A DNA stretch of 25,110 bases, from the NCBI GenBank assembly GCA_028875335.1, contig JAPPEF010000246.1:1-25110 (forward strand), in the 5' to 3' direction. The DNA comes from Gemmatimonadota bacterium. GTDB taxonomy: Bacteria; Latescibacterota; UBA2968; UBA8231. The stretch's first letter is position 1. Every line of letters begins with the position of its first letter. The position numbers were made by a program, and so were the translations under genes. Below, piece after piece: positions 8,242 to 15,271 of this stretch. The notes below the pieces were generated by a model that saw nothing but the letters and a program-made list of their open reading frames with translations, was not told the DNA's origin and ran no database searches.

Positions 8242-11217
8242 CTAAGGAGTTCCCTGGAGGGGGCTGGCCTCGATACGGAAGATGGCTTGGGTGTCTTCGT
8301 CGCTGGACAAATAAAGGTGTCCGGCCTCGTCGGTAGTCAGCCCAACCGGCTTACCCCATGCGTTACTGGAATTAAAAGAGAAAAAACCGAATAACCCAGC
8401 CAATCCGGCATCCCCGTTATCCTCGTCGGAATCGAGTCGGAAGCCGGTGAGAAAATCGGCGACGCGGGCATTGGACCCATCCGGCTCGGCAAAGAGCACC
8501 ATGACCTTGTAGCCGGGATCGTTGCCCAAAGCTCCGGCGCGGCAGGCGACGAATGCGGCGTGTTTGTACTGGGGCGGGAACTGGTCGCGCTCGTAGAAAT
8601 GCAGCGCCATGGGTGCCAAGTGGGCGGGAATGAGGACGGCTGGAGTATCCATGTTGGCAACTAACAGCGAATCGGCAGCAGTCAGCGGCAAGATGGACCT
8701 TCCGTAGGAGGAGAAATCGGTCCAGACTTTGTCTCCGTACGCCAACGGCCAGCCATAGAATCCGCCGTCGCGGAGTGGAGTGATCCACTCCGGTGGCAGG
8801 TTTGGACCCTCGCGGTCGTGCCCAGTGTTGGCAGCCCACAGCTCGCCGGTGGTCGGGTGCAAGGCGAGGCCGATGGCATTGCGCAGTCCTGAAGCAAAGA
8901 TCCGCCGACCTGTGCCATCGGTGTTTATCTGCATGACGGTGGACCGTTCTGGATCGTCTTCGCGGCATACGTCGCAACCTGAGCCAATGTGGAAGTAGAG
9001 CTTGTCGTTGGATTCGTCGAAAACTAGCGTATGGGTTACGTGTTCAACGGGACGGCCCATGAAACCGGGCACCTCGGCGAAAACGGCGCGCTCCTCGTAA
9101 AAGCCGTCCGCGTCTTGGTCTTCGAGGCGGTAGATCGCATCGTCGTCGGCGACGAAGAGTGCCCCTTTATAGAAGGCGATGCCGTGGGGCCAGTTAAGGT
9201 CATCAACCGCTTTGTACACGGTGTCGGCGCGGCCGTCGCCGTCTTTGTCGGGCAAGGCCAACACCGTGCTTTGGCGGCCGGGGACCGGGGCCCATGTATG
9301 CTGAGGTTTCATGTTGGTCACGTGTAGGACGCCGTGGTCGTCCCAAGCCATAAAGCGTGCTTTATCTACTTGGTCGGAGAAGAGTTTGACCTTAAAGCCG
9401 GGCGGGAGGTTGAGCGTGCGGTCGGGGAGACCTTCGACCGGTACCGGTTCAAGGTGGAGGTCGATCTTGGGCGTTAAGCGGATTGGACTGGGAGCGTCCT
9501 CGCCGCGGAGTGTGGCGAGATACTCGTCGAATCCTTCGCGCGAGCCGTGCCGGCGCTCGTACAGCGCGGCTAGGGCCGCTTGGCAGGGGTTGGGTCCCCA
9601 ACTTCGGACTTCGAGGCCAGCGAGATAGGCATCCGCCGCCTTGTCGAGCCAAGTGTCGGCTGCCTCCCGAGCCTCGGCCTCGGTCGCCATGTGCTCGAAC
9701 ATCTGGCCTAAGTGATAGTGCGCACGGGTGTTTCTCTGCGAAAATTTCAGTGCCCGCTCGATCTCGTTGCGGCCTTCCTCGACGCGACCCGCTTTGTAGA
9801 GTGCCCACCCGAGGGCGTCGTAGATGAGGCCCAAGTAGAAGTTCAGCCGGCCCTCTCCCCGCGTATCCTCTTCGGTCCTGTCGAGCATGGCTTGTATGAC
9901 GCCCTGAGCGAGTTCGGCCGCCTCCTCGGCGTACGGCGTGCGGTCGGCCATCAAGATAAGGGCACCGTACGTTACGTACGGATTGGGCTGCTGCTCGTAC
10001 CGGACCAAGCCGCGCACCGCCTCGGCGAGTTCTTCGGCCGGAATCGGCTTCATGGCGCTCAGGGAACTAAGAAGCGCTCGGTACGGTCGCTCGCGGAAGC
10101 TGTCGTCGTAGAGGGGGTTTTCGAGGAACCGATAGGCCGCGTCGCAGATAAGGCGAAGCCGATTTTGGTACTCGGGCGCGTCCCTGCGGACGATGCGCTC
10201 CAACTCGGACTGTAATCGTTGGTACTCCCGTTCGAATTTCCCCTGGTGGATCCGCGACGCATGTTGGCTCGCGGGAGCCTGCGCCAGCAGTTTCGCCTCG
10301 AACGCCGCGGCCTGCTCTTCGTCCTCGAGTACGTTCCTATAAGCCGTGGTGAGCAGGGCGAGGCCGCGCACGGTCTCCGGCACGGCCTGCCGATAGGCGG
10401 CGATGCTGGCCTCAATGGCGGCGCGTCGCTCGTCAGCGGGGAGCTGATCCGTCTCGTTGAGAATCTGCCAATGCAAGTAGCGCACATCCGCGGAGCTTGG
10501 GGAGAGACGAATGGCCTCTTCGATTAGTGGGAGTGCCTCCTGCGGCTTGTCAGACCGGTGTAGTTGTTGCGCGGCGCTGAGGTAACCGCTGACGTGGTCG
10601 GGCCAACGCATTCTCAGCGCGGCCAGAGTAGCGAGGCTTGTGTCCGCATAGGCGGGATTATTCAGCGAGTACTGTGCCCGGTACTCGAGTTCCGCGCGGG
10701 CATGGAGGACTTCGGGATGGTGGAGCGTCGCCGCATCCACTGAGTCCAAAAATGCCATTCCCGCTTCCGTGTTCCTGAACCGAAGCGCCTGAAGGTACGT
10801 CGCGGCGAACTCCGGTCGGGGCAGCAGCCTCCAAGCGCGCAAGCTAGACTCGGCCGCCTCGCCGAAATGCTGCCAGTCCGTCAGAAACGCGAGTGCTTGC
10901 GCGTAGAGTCCCCACGGGTTGTCCGGCTCCCGTTCCAAGATCGCGTCGGCTTGCTCCTGGATCTCTCGGCACCCGTCCAATTGCCCCTCTAGCTGACGCG
11001 CGTAGAGTGCCCGCAGTTCGGCGTCCTCCGGTGCGCGGCTCGTCCATTCACGGCCGAGGATGGTTCCCTCCTCGAACGTCCACAACCGATTGTGCTCGCG
11101 CAGTTGTGCTTTCGCCGCTTCTAGCTCTTGGGGCGAGTAGTGTTGCTCGGTTTCGCTCGCGGTGCAGACGCAGACGCTCAACATCAATCCGATGAGACTG
11201 CCAGTCAAAGACTTCAT
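8242..11217 (-). CDS. Secreted TPR protein fused to sorbosone/PQQ-dehydrogenase-like beta-propeller
   Basis: The start is taken at ATG 11217 (MKSLTGSLIGLMLSVCVCTAS), which gives a 991-aa protein with a signal peptide; an in-frame upstream extension has no signal character. Residues about 25-565 are helical TPR-type repeats (NPWGLYAQALAFL, NTRAHYHLGQMFEHMA). From about residue 600 a beta-propeller of the glucose/sorbosone dehydrogenase type begins: LNLPPGFKVKLFSD, DGDGRADTVYK, WPHGIAFYKGALFVAD, GLRNAIGLALHP, LWAANTGHDREG. There is no CxxCH haem motif, so PQQ binding and catalysis are not assured. The TPR half is a close paralogue of the TPR half of the gene at 12752-14968. It is followed at 30 bases by the 370-aa gene. 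I saw no sigma-54 promoter upstream. Confidence 0.9.
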   Translation of the reverse strand: MKSLTGSLIGLMLSVCVCTASETEQHYSPQELEAAKAQLREHNRLWTFEEGTILGREWTSRAPEDAELRALYARQLEGQLDGCREIQEQADAILEREPDNPWGLYAQALAFLTDWQHFGEAAESSLRAWRLLPRPEFAATYLQALRFRNTEAGMAFLDSVDAATLHHPEVLHARAELEYRAQYSLNNPAYADTSLATLAALRMRWPDHVSGYLSAAQQLHRSDKPQEALPLIEEAIRLSPSSADVRYLHWQILNETDQLPADERRAAIEASIAAYRQAVPETVRGLALLTTAYRNVLEDEEQAAAFEAKLLAQAPASQHASRIHQGKFEREYQRLQSELERIVRRDAPEYQNRLRLICDAAYRFLENPLYDDSFRERPYRALLSSLSAMKPIPAEELAEAVRGLVRYEQQPNPYVTYGALILMADRTPYAEEAAELAQGVIQAMLDRTEEDTRGEGRLNFYLGLIYDALGWALYKAGRVEEGRNEIERALKFSQRNTRAHYHLGQMFEHMATEAEAREAADTWLDKAADAYLAGLEVRSWGPNPCQAALAALYERRHGSREGFDEYLATLRGEDAPSPIRLTPKIDLHLEPVPVEGLPDRTLNLPPGFKVKLFSDQVDKARFMAWDDHGVLHVTNMKPQHTWAPVPGRQSTVLALPDKDGDGRADTVYKAVDDLNWPHGIAFYKGALFVADDDAIYRLEDQDADGFYEERAVFAEVPGFMGRPVEHVTHTLVFDESNDKLYFHIGSGCDVCREDDPERSTVMQINTDGTGRRIFASGLRNAIGLALHPTTGELWAANTGHDREGPNLPPEWITPLRDGGFYGWPLAYGDKVWTDFSSYGRSILPLTAADSLLVANMDTPAVLIPAHLAPMALHFYERDQFPPQYKHAAFVACRAGALGNDPGYKVMVLFAEPDGSNARVADFLTGFRLDSDEDNGDAGLAGLFGFFSFNSSNAWGKPVGLTTDEAGHLYLSSDEDTQAIFRIEASPLQGTP

Positions 11218-11340
11218 AGGGCAAATACCTTTAGAAAGGGTTTTGAAATGGCGCTTCCGAGAGACGAGGTGCGAGTAGGCTGGACAGGCATGGGTACTCC
11301 GATGATTTGAGGCTCTGCTATTCAAACTTCGCAAAAAGTT
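11218..11340. other. Leader/promoter region of the TPR-propeller gene, nothing decisive seen
   Basis: These bases separate the start of the TPR-propeller gene from the hairpin cluster. A short dyad, CCTTT-AG-AAAGG (11229-11240), lies just upstream of the start and contains the only AAAGG that could act as ribosome-binding site. I found no convincing -35/-10 or -24/-12 pair and no small gene. Confidence 0.4.
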
Positions 11341-11374
11341 GCGGCGGACGATACTGGGTCAATCCGTCCGCCGC
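11341..11374. terminator. Perfect 10-bp hairpin, probable intrinsic terminator
   Basis: Arms GCGGCGGACG (11341-11350) and CGTCCGCCGC (11365-11374) are perfectly complementary around a 14-base loop. On the minus strand the stem is followed by AACTTTTTGCG, which fits a terminator for the secreted protein gene ending at 11551. On the plus strand it is followed by TTTTGC, so it could also act in that direction. Confidence 0.7.
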
Positions 11375-11383
11375 TTTTGCCGA

Positions 11384-11415
11384 CCGGGCCGGAGGCCACC
11401 ACTCCTCCGGCCCGG
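11384..11415. repeat. Perfect 12-bp inverted repeat
   Basis: CCGGGCCGGAGG (11384-11395) and CCTCCGGCCCGG (11404-11415) are perfect complements with an eight-base loop. There is no U-run on either side, so this is not a classical terminator by itself. It sits between two related hairpins. Confidence 0.85.
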
Positions 11416-11417
11416 GT

Positions 11418-11456
11418 GCGACGGACGGGATTAGGTCAATCCATCCGGTCCGTCGC
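11418..11456 (+). terminator. Hairpin plus T-rich tail, second copy of terminator-like element
   Basis: GCGACGGAC (11418-11426) and GTCCGTCGC (11448-11456) are perfectly complementary and are followed on the plus strand by TTTTGCTTTTGCC. The loop holds GGTCAATCC, also present in the loop of the 11341-11374 hairpin, and both end CGCTTTTGC, so the two look like diverged copies of one element. On the plus strand no gene reads into it, so any terminator role would act on antisense transcription. Confidence 0.55.
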
Positions 11457-11550
11457 TTTTGCTTTTGCCGTTCGTTGCTGGTTATCAGGGCCCGCGAATC
11501 GATAGTGTGTCTGTTTGAAAATTGGCGTGAAAGCGCAATAAAAGGGCCGG

Positions 11551-12348
11551 TTATATGGCCGAGAATAGGAAAGGATTCGGCCGTTTGGAGGTGTAGAAGA
11601 CTTCGACAAAGCGCCACATCGTCCGGTCTGGATCCCATACCAGCCGACAGAAGAAAGGAGTGCATGTCGGCCCTTCCGAGCCGGCGAACTCCGTCGGCTC
11701 TTCAGTGACAAACGCGATGTCAGTGAAAACTCGCTTCTCACCGGCTCGCAGCGCAGCTTCAACCTCTTTTTGCAATTTGAATCTGCTCTTGACAGCGTTC
11801 CTCGGGTACGACTCATAGCGCTCGTACTGGCCCTGCATCTCGAACACCTTGAGCGTGCTGTGGCGAAAGAAGGCGTTGCCAAAGCAGTATTCATAGCCTT
11901 GGTGGTCAAGTATGGCTCGGTGCATGGCCCGGAAGAGGTCAAAGGGCGTGTCGCCTTGGGGGATGTCCCAACTCTCCAAGGTCTCTTGCATGTTCCTCAA
12001 GGCCCTAGGGTTGTTGACGCCCTCGCGCAGGTAAAACTGGGCGGCGAGGCTGTCGTTGCCGGAAGCGGAAAAGGCGACCAAGAAGTCGTAGAGCCAGTCG
12101 CGTAGGTCGGCTTCTTGCTCGGAGGTGATGGGGACGCCCGTCGCGACGGGGATGGCCGTAATGGTCTGCCACAACTTGGGACCGGCTTTGACCTGGACCT
12201 TCTTCGCGGTGCGGACATAGTCAAGCAGGCCTTGGAGCTTGTCGAGGCGGGGCTCAAAGCCGCCGTGGGGATACTTGGTCTCGACGGCCGCGGCGCTGGA
12301 GACGGTGATCAGCGCGAGAGATAGGATGCGAATGGCTAAGCGTTGCAT
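11551..12348 (-). CDS. Secreted protein of unknown function under a sigma-54 promoter
   Basis: The start is ATG 12348 (MQRLAIRILSLALITVSSAAA), with GGAGGG five to six bases upstream and a good signal peptide, giving 265 aa; a longer in-frame start has neither. The mature protein has no family I recognise. It is mostly helical by eye and carries three cysteines, one in YEYCFGNAFF and two in TCTPFFC near the C-terminus. Those two could form a disulfide and make it a plausible client of the nearby thioredoxin-like proteins (inference). It has its own promoter (12397-12412), with a 5' leader of about 38 bases, and strong hairpins downstream, so it is probably a single-gene unit in the same regulon as the TlpA cluster. 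Confidence 0.85.
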   Translation of the reverse strand: MQRLAIRILSLALITVSSAAAVETKYPHGGFEPRLDKLQGLLDYVRTAKKVQVKAGPKLWQTITAIPVATGVPITSEQEADLRDWLYDFLVAFSASGNDSLAAQFYLREGVNNPRALRNMQETLESWDIPQGDTPFDLFRAMHRAILDHQGYEYCFGNAFFRHSTLKVFEMQGQYERYESYPRNAVKSRFKLQKEVEAALRAGEKRVFTDIAFVTEEPTEFAGSEGPTCTPFFCRLVWDPDRTMWRFVEVFYTSKRPNPFLFSAI

Positions 12349-12396
12349 GATGCCCTCCTTGTGGAAGAGTGCGGTTGCTGCTTCAGTAAGCACTAC

Positions 12397-12412
12397 CGCA
12401 ACTATCGTGCCA
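12397..12412 (-). promoter_or_regulatory. Sigma-54 (RpoN) -24/-12 promoter of the 265-aa secreted protein
   Basis: The minus strand reads TTGGCACG-ATAG-TTGCG. The consensus is TGGCACG-N4-TTGCA/T; here all of TGGCACG and TTGC match, and the GG and GC pairs are exactly ten bases apart. The inferred transcription start is near 12386, 38 bases before ATG 12348. Upstream is an unusually AT-rich stretch (about 12445-12520), of the kind that could bind IHF or bend DNA, bordered by the dyad TTACTCT (12446-12452) and AGAGTAA (12492-12498). Confidence 0.85.
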
Positions 12413-12463
12413 ATGGAGGGAGCTAATGGCTGCCAATCGCGCCGATTACTCTATTTTATTTTT

Positions 12464-12724
12464 CTAACTTCCTGTTAAATAATACTTTATAAGAGTAAGA
12501 TAATTTTTAGCTGTCTCTCGAAATCTGGCAGTATCCGCCGTTTTGATGATCTTTCTACTGTACGCGAGCGGACAGCAGGTGTACGCGAGCGGACAGCAAG
12601 GGTTGGTGATGTTGTGCATGGGCACGTTCTGGCCGTCAGCGGTCAGATAATCCGCGAATACCTCGTGGTCGCCACGCGTCCTGTCGTTTAGAGGCCGCGA
12701 GTCCTTGAACCGACCCTGCTGCAC
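12464..12724 (-). CDS. Doubtful 86-codon ORF with a tandem seven-residue duplication
   Basis: An ORF with a GTG start occupies much of the gap between the TPR-thioredoxin gene and the sigma-54 promoter. It has no convincing ribosome-binding site, no recognised family, and its 3' half runs into AT-rich sequence that looks regulatory. It contains CCPLAYT-CCPLAYS, the translation of a 21-bp tandem repeat. It may be a gene remnant or chance. In total 12349-12751 is about 400 bases with no convincing gene. Confidence 0.2.
   Translation of the reverse strand: MQQGRFKDSRPLNDRTRGDHEVFADYLTADGQNVPMHNITNPCCPLAYTCCPLAYSRKIIKTADTARFRETAKNYLTLIKYYLTGS
12560..12601. repeat. Two tandem copies of a 21-bp unit
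   Basis: The 18-base core GTACGCGAGCGGACAGCA occurs at 12560-12577 and again at 12581-12598, so the period is 21 bp. The cores are identical, indicating a recent duplication. It lies about 170 bases upstream of the inferred start of the sigma-54 promoter, where activator sites often lie, but binding is unproven. Confidence 0.85.
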
Positions 12725-12751
12725 CCTCGTAATAACTAGTACTTCAGGGCA

Positions 12752-14968
12752 CTAAGGACTCTCCTCGGCACCGCGCAGCGCCTCGACGATCCATGCGAAT
12801 TCCTCCTCCAGATGCGAGTCGCTGCTCCCCCCCCTTTGAACAAACTGGATATAGCCGTCGCCATCGACGAACCACGTCCTAGGCACGCCATAAATACTGG
12901 CCTTTTGCATGTACCCGTCGTCCATCAAGACAGTGAAATCGTATTCGTTCTTCGCCATGTACTTATCGACCACATCGCGCGACTTGTCTCTGCTGATGGA
13001 GATCACTTCCACTTCGGGGTCGTTGAGATAACGCGCGTGGAATTTCTGATACTCGGGCATTTCCCAGACGCAGGGGGCACACGTGGTTGACCAGAAGTGG
13101 AGGACGGCGATCTTGCCATCGAAATCGGCGGAATCGACGCGCTCTCCGTCGAGCTTGGTGAGGGCGAACGGTTCGTAGGTGCGGACCGTATCGAGCCGTG
13201 ATTCCAGAATCCGCTGGCGTCTTTGGAGTCTTTCCCGTTCGATAAACGCGGCGAGATACTCGTCGAGCCCTTCGCGCGAGCCGTGCCGGCGTTCGTACAG
13301 CGCCTCTAGCGCCTCCTGGCAGGGATGTTGGCCCCAGCTTAGGGCATCAAGGCCAGCAATGTAGGACTCCTCTGCCTTGTCGAGCCAATCGCGGAATGTC
13401 TCGGCTGCATCCTGAGCTTCGGCCTCGGTCGCCATGTGCTCGAACACTTGGCCTAGGTGGTAGTGAGCACTGGTATTTGTCCCCGAGAGTTCCAGTGCCC
13501 GCTCAAGCTCGTTGCGGCCTTCTTGGATACGACCCGCTTTGTAACTAGCCCACCCGATGGCGTCGTGGACATCGGTCAAGTAGTAGTTTAGGCGACTCTC
13601 CTCCCACCCTTCCTCCTCGGCCTTATCGCGTATGGCTTGTATGCCACCCCGAGCGAGTTCTGCCGCCTCCTCGGCGTAGGGCGTGTGGTTGGCCATCGAG
13701 ATAGGAGCTATGGAGTATTTGAAGTGTGGGCTGAGCTGCTCGTACTGGACCATCTCGCGAACTGCATTGGCGAGTTCCTCGGCCGGAATAGGCTTCATGG
13801 CTTCAAGGGCCTCGAAGAGATTTAGGTACGCCCGCTCGCGTCCGAAGCTGTCGTTGTAGAGGGGCTTCTCTAAGAACCGATAGGCTGCATCGCGGACGAG
13901 GCGAAGCTGGTTTTGGTACTCCTGTGAGTCCGCGCCATGCTCGCGCTCGATGCGGTCACGTTCGGACTCTAGCTCGGACTCTATTCGTTTGTATTCTCGC
14001 TGGTAGGCCCATGACGCCTGTTTACTCTCGGGGGCCAGCGCCACCAGCTTCGCTTCAAACTCTGCTGCCTTCTCTTCGTCCGCTAGGAAATAACTATAGA
14101 CCGAGGTGAGCATGGTTAGACCGTGTACAGCCTCCGGCACGGCCTGCCGGTACTCGGCGATGCCGGCCTCAATGGCAGGGCGTCGCTCCTCGGCGGGGAG
14201 CAGATCCGTCTCGTTGAGGATCTGCCAATGCCAGTAGCGCACATCGGCGGAGCCCGGCGCGAGCCGAACCGCCGTTTCGATCAGAGCGAGCGCCTCCTGC
14301 GGCTTCTCTTGGTATAGATATTCCGCGGCGCGCCGGTAGCCGCTGACGTGGTCGGGCCAACGCTCTCGCAGCATGGCCAAGGTAGCAAGGCTGGTGTCCA
14401 CATAGGCGGGATTCTCTCTCGCGCGACGTGCCTCAAACTGTGCGCGGGCATGGAGGACTTCGGGATGCTGGAGTGTCGCCTCATCCACTGAGTCCAGAAA
14501 TGCCAGCCCCTCTTCCACGCTTTTAGACTTAAGCGCCTGGAGGTGCGTCGCGGCGAACTCCGGATGGGGCAGTAGCTTCCAAGCGCGCAGACTGGGCTCG
14601 ACCGCCTCGGAATAATTCCAGTCTGCCAGAAACGCTAGCGCCTGTGCGTAGAGTCCCCACGGGTTATCCGGCTCCCGTTCTAAGATCGCGTCGGCTTGCT
14701 CTTGGATCTCTTTAGGTCCATAGATCTGCCCGTGCAATTGACGCGCGTAGAGCGCCCGCAACTCGGCGTCTTCAGGCGCGCGGTTCAACCATTCCCGGGC
14801 GAGTATGGCTCCTGCTTCGAACGTCCACAGTCGATTGTGTTCGCGCAGCTTCGCTTTTGCCGCTGCCAGCTCTTGGGGCGAGTAGTGCTGCTCGGTCCCG
14901 TAGCTAGCACAAACGACGAGAACGGCTAAGGAACCGGCGATTAAACGGCTTGGGAATCGATATGACAT
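12752..14968 (-). CDS. Secreted TPR protein with C-terminal TlpA-like thioredoxin domain
   Basis: ATG 14968 follows a strong AAGGAGGG and opens a signal peptide (MSYRFPSRLIAGSLAVLVVCASYG), giving 738 aa. Residues about 25-570 are TPR-type helices nearly matching the TPR half of the 8242-11217 gene (EQHYSPQEL, REHNRLWTFE, EREPDNPWGLYAQALAFL). Similarity stops just after DEYLA, where this protein instead continues into a TlpA/AhpC-TSA-type domain: IAVLHFWSTTCAPCVWEMP with redox cysteines 630 and 633, then SISRDKS and a cis-Pro region YGVPRTWFVD. It should be an extracytoplasmic thiol-disulfide protein tethered to partners through TPRs. It lies 73 bases downstream of the stand-alone HTH gene; I saw no separate promoter, so it may end the same operon. 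Confidence 0.92.
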   Translation of the reverse strand: MSYRFPSRLIAGSLAVLVVCASYGTEQHYSPQELAAAKAKLREHNRLWTFEAGAILAREWLNRAPEDAELRALYARQLHGQIYGPKEIQEQADAILEREPDNPWGLYAQALAFLADWNYSEAVEPSLRAWKLLPHPEFAATHLQALKSKSVEEGLAFLDSVDEATLQHPEVLHARAQFEARRARENPAYVDTSLATLAMLRERWPDHVSGYRRAAEYLYQEKPQEALALIETAVRLAPGSADVRYWHWQILNETDLLPAEERRPAIEAGIAEYRQAVPEAVHGLTMLTSVYSYFLADEEKAAEFEAKLVALAPESKQASWAYQREYKRIESELESERDRIEREHGADSQEYQNQLRLVRDAAYRFLEKPLYNDSFGRERAYLNLFEALEAMKPIPAEELANAVREMVQYEQLSPHFKYSIAPISMANHTPYAEEAAELARGGIQAIRDKAEEEGWEESRLNYYLTDVHDAIGWASYKAGRIQEGRNELERALELSGTNTSAHYHLGQVFEHMATEAEAQDAAETFRDWLDKAEESYIAGLDALSWGQHPCQEALEALYERRHGSREGLDEYLAAFIERERLQRRQRILESRLDTVRTYEPFALTKLDGERVDSADFDGKIAVLHFWSTTCAPCVWEMPEYQKFHARYLNDPEVEVISISRDKSRDVVDKYMAKNEYDFTVLMDDGYMQKASIYGVPRTWFVDGDGYIQFVQRGGSSDSHLEEEFAWIVEALRGAEESP

Positions 14969-15041
14969 TGGGTCCCTCCTTGGGGAGAGTAATTGATTGT
15001 AGAAAAACCCTCGGTGATCGTCCACGCCACGGGGCTGGCAT

Positions 15042-15218
15042 TTACGAGGTAGCTTTTGGTCGTTTCAGCCCGTACTTGCGCATGCGGTACCGCAGCTTCT
15101 CCGGGCCTATGCCCAACAGCCGAGCCGCTCCCCTCGGGCCATAAATTCGCCAGTTGGTGACTTTGAGGGCTGCTAAAATTTGCCGCTTTTCGGCCTCTGG
15201 TAGTGTCATCAGGGGCAT
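15042..15218 (-). CDS. Stand-alone Fis-type helix-turn-helix protein, 58 aa
   Basis: The product is almost entirely a Fis/HTH_8-type DNA-binding domain: QILAAL, TNWRIYGPRGAARLLG, GPEKLRYRMRK. This matches the C-terminal domain of the sigma-54 regulator encoded at 20871-24005 nearly residue for residue, with changes such as I/M, Y/H and K/Q. ATG 15218 has AAAGGA seven bases upstream; a TTG two codons earlier is also open. It ends in TAA before the next gene and contains no AAA+ part. It lies 53 bases after a TlpA gene and 73 before the TPR-thioredoxin gene. It could be a small DNA-binding competitor of the full regulator, or a translated remnant of a duplicated regulator. The intact frame and ribosome-binding site favour a real gene. 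Confidence 0.8.
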   Translation of the reverse strand: MPLMTLPEAEKRQILAALKVTNWRIYGPRGAARLLGIGPEKLRYRMRKYGLKRPKATS

Positions 15219-15271
15219 AACCAAATCCTTTCGGCGAAGCGTCGTTAAGAAATGGACCTGTTGTACCTGAC

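Noticed and set aside
11218..11334. 39-residue extension of the TPR-propeller protein
   Set aside because: It is basic with no signal peptide, whereas MKSLTGSLIGL at 11217 starts a clear signal sequence.
11389..11409. GG-N10-GC pattern resembling a sigma-54 site upstream of the TPR-propeller gene
   Set aside because: It lacks the TGGCAC and TTGC blocks and falls inside the arms of a perfect hairpin.
14997..15034. Possible terminator before the TPR-thioredoxin gene (minus-strand GGGTTTTTC)
   Set aside because: The preceding sequence forms only a weak, interrupted stem, so I do not call a terminator. Whether the TPR-thioredoxin gene belongs to the TlpA operon stays open.
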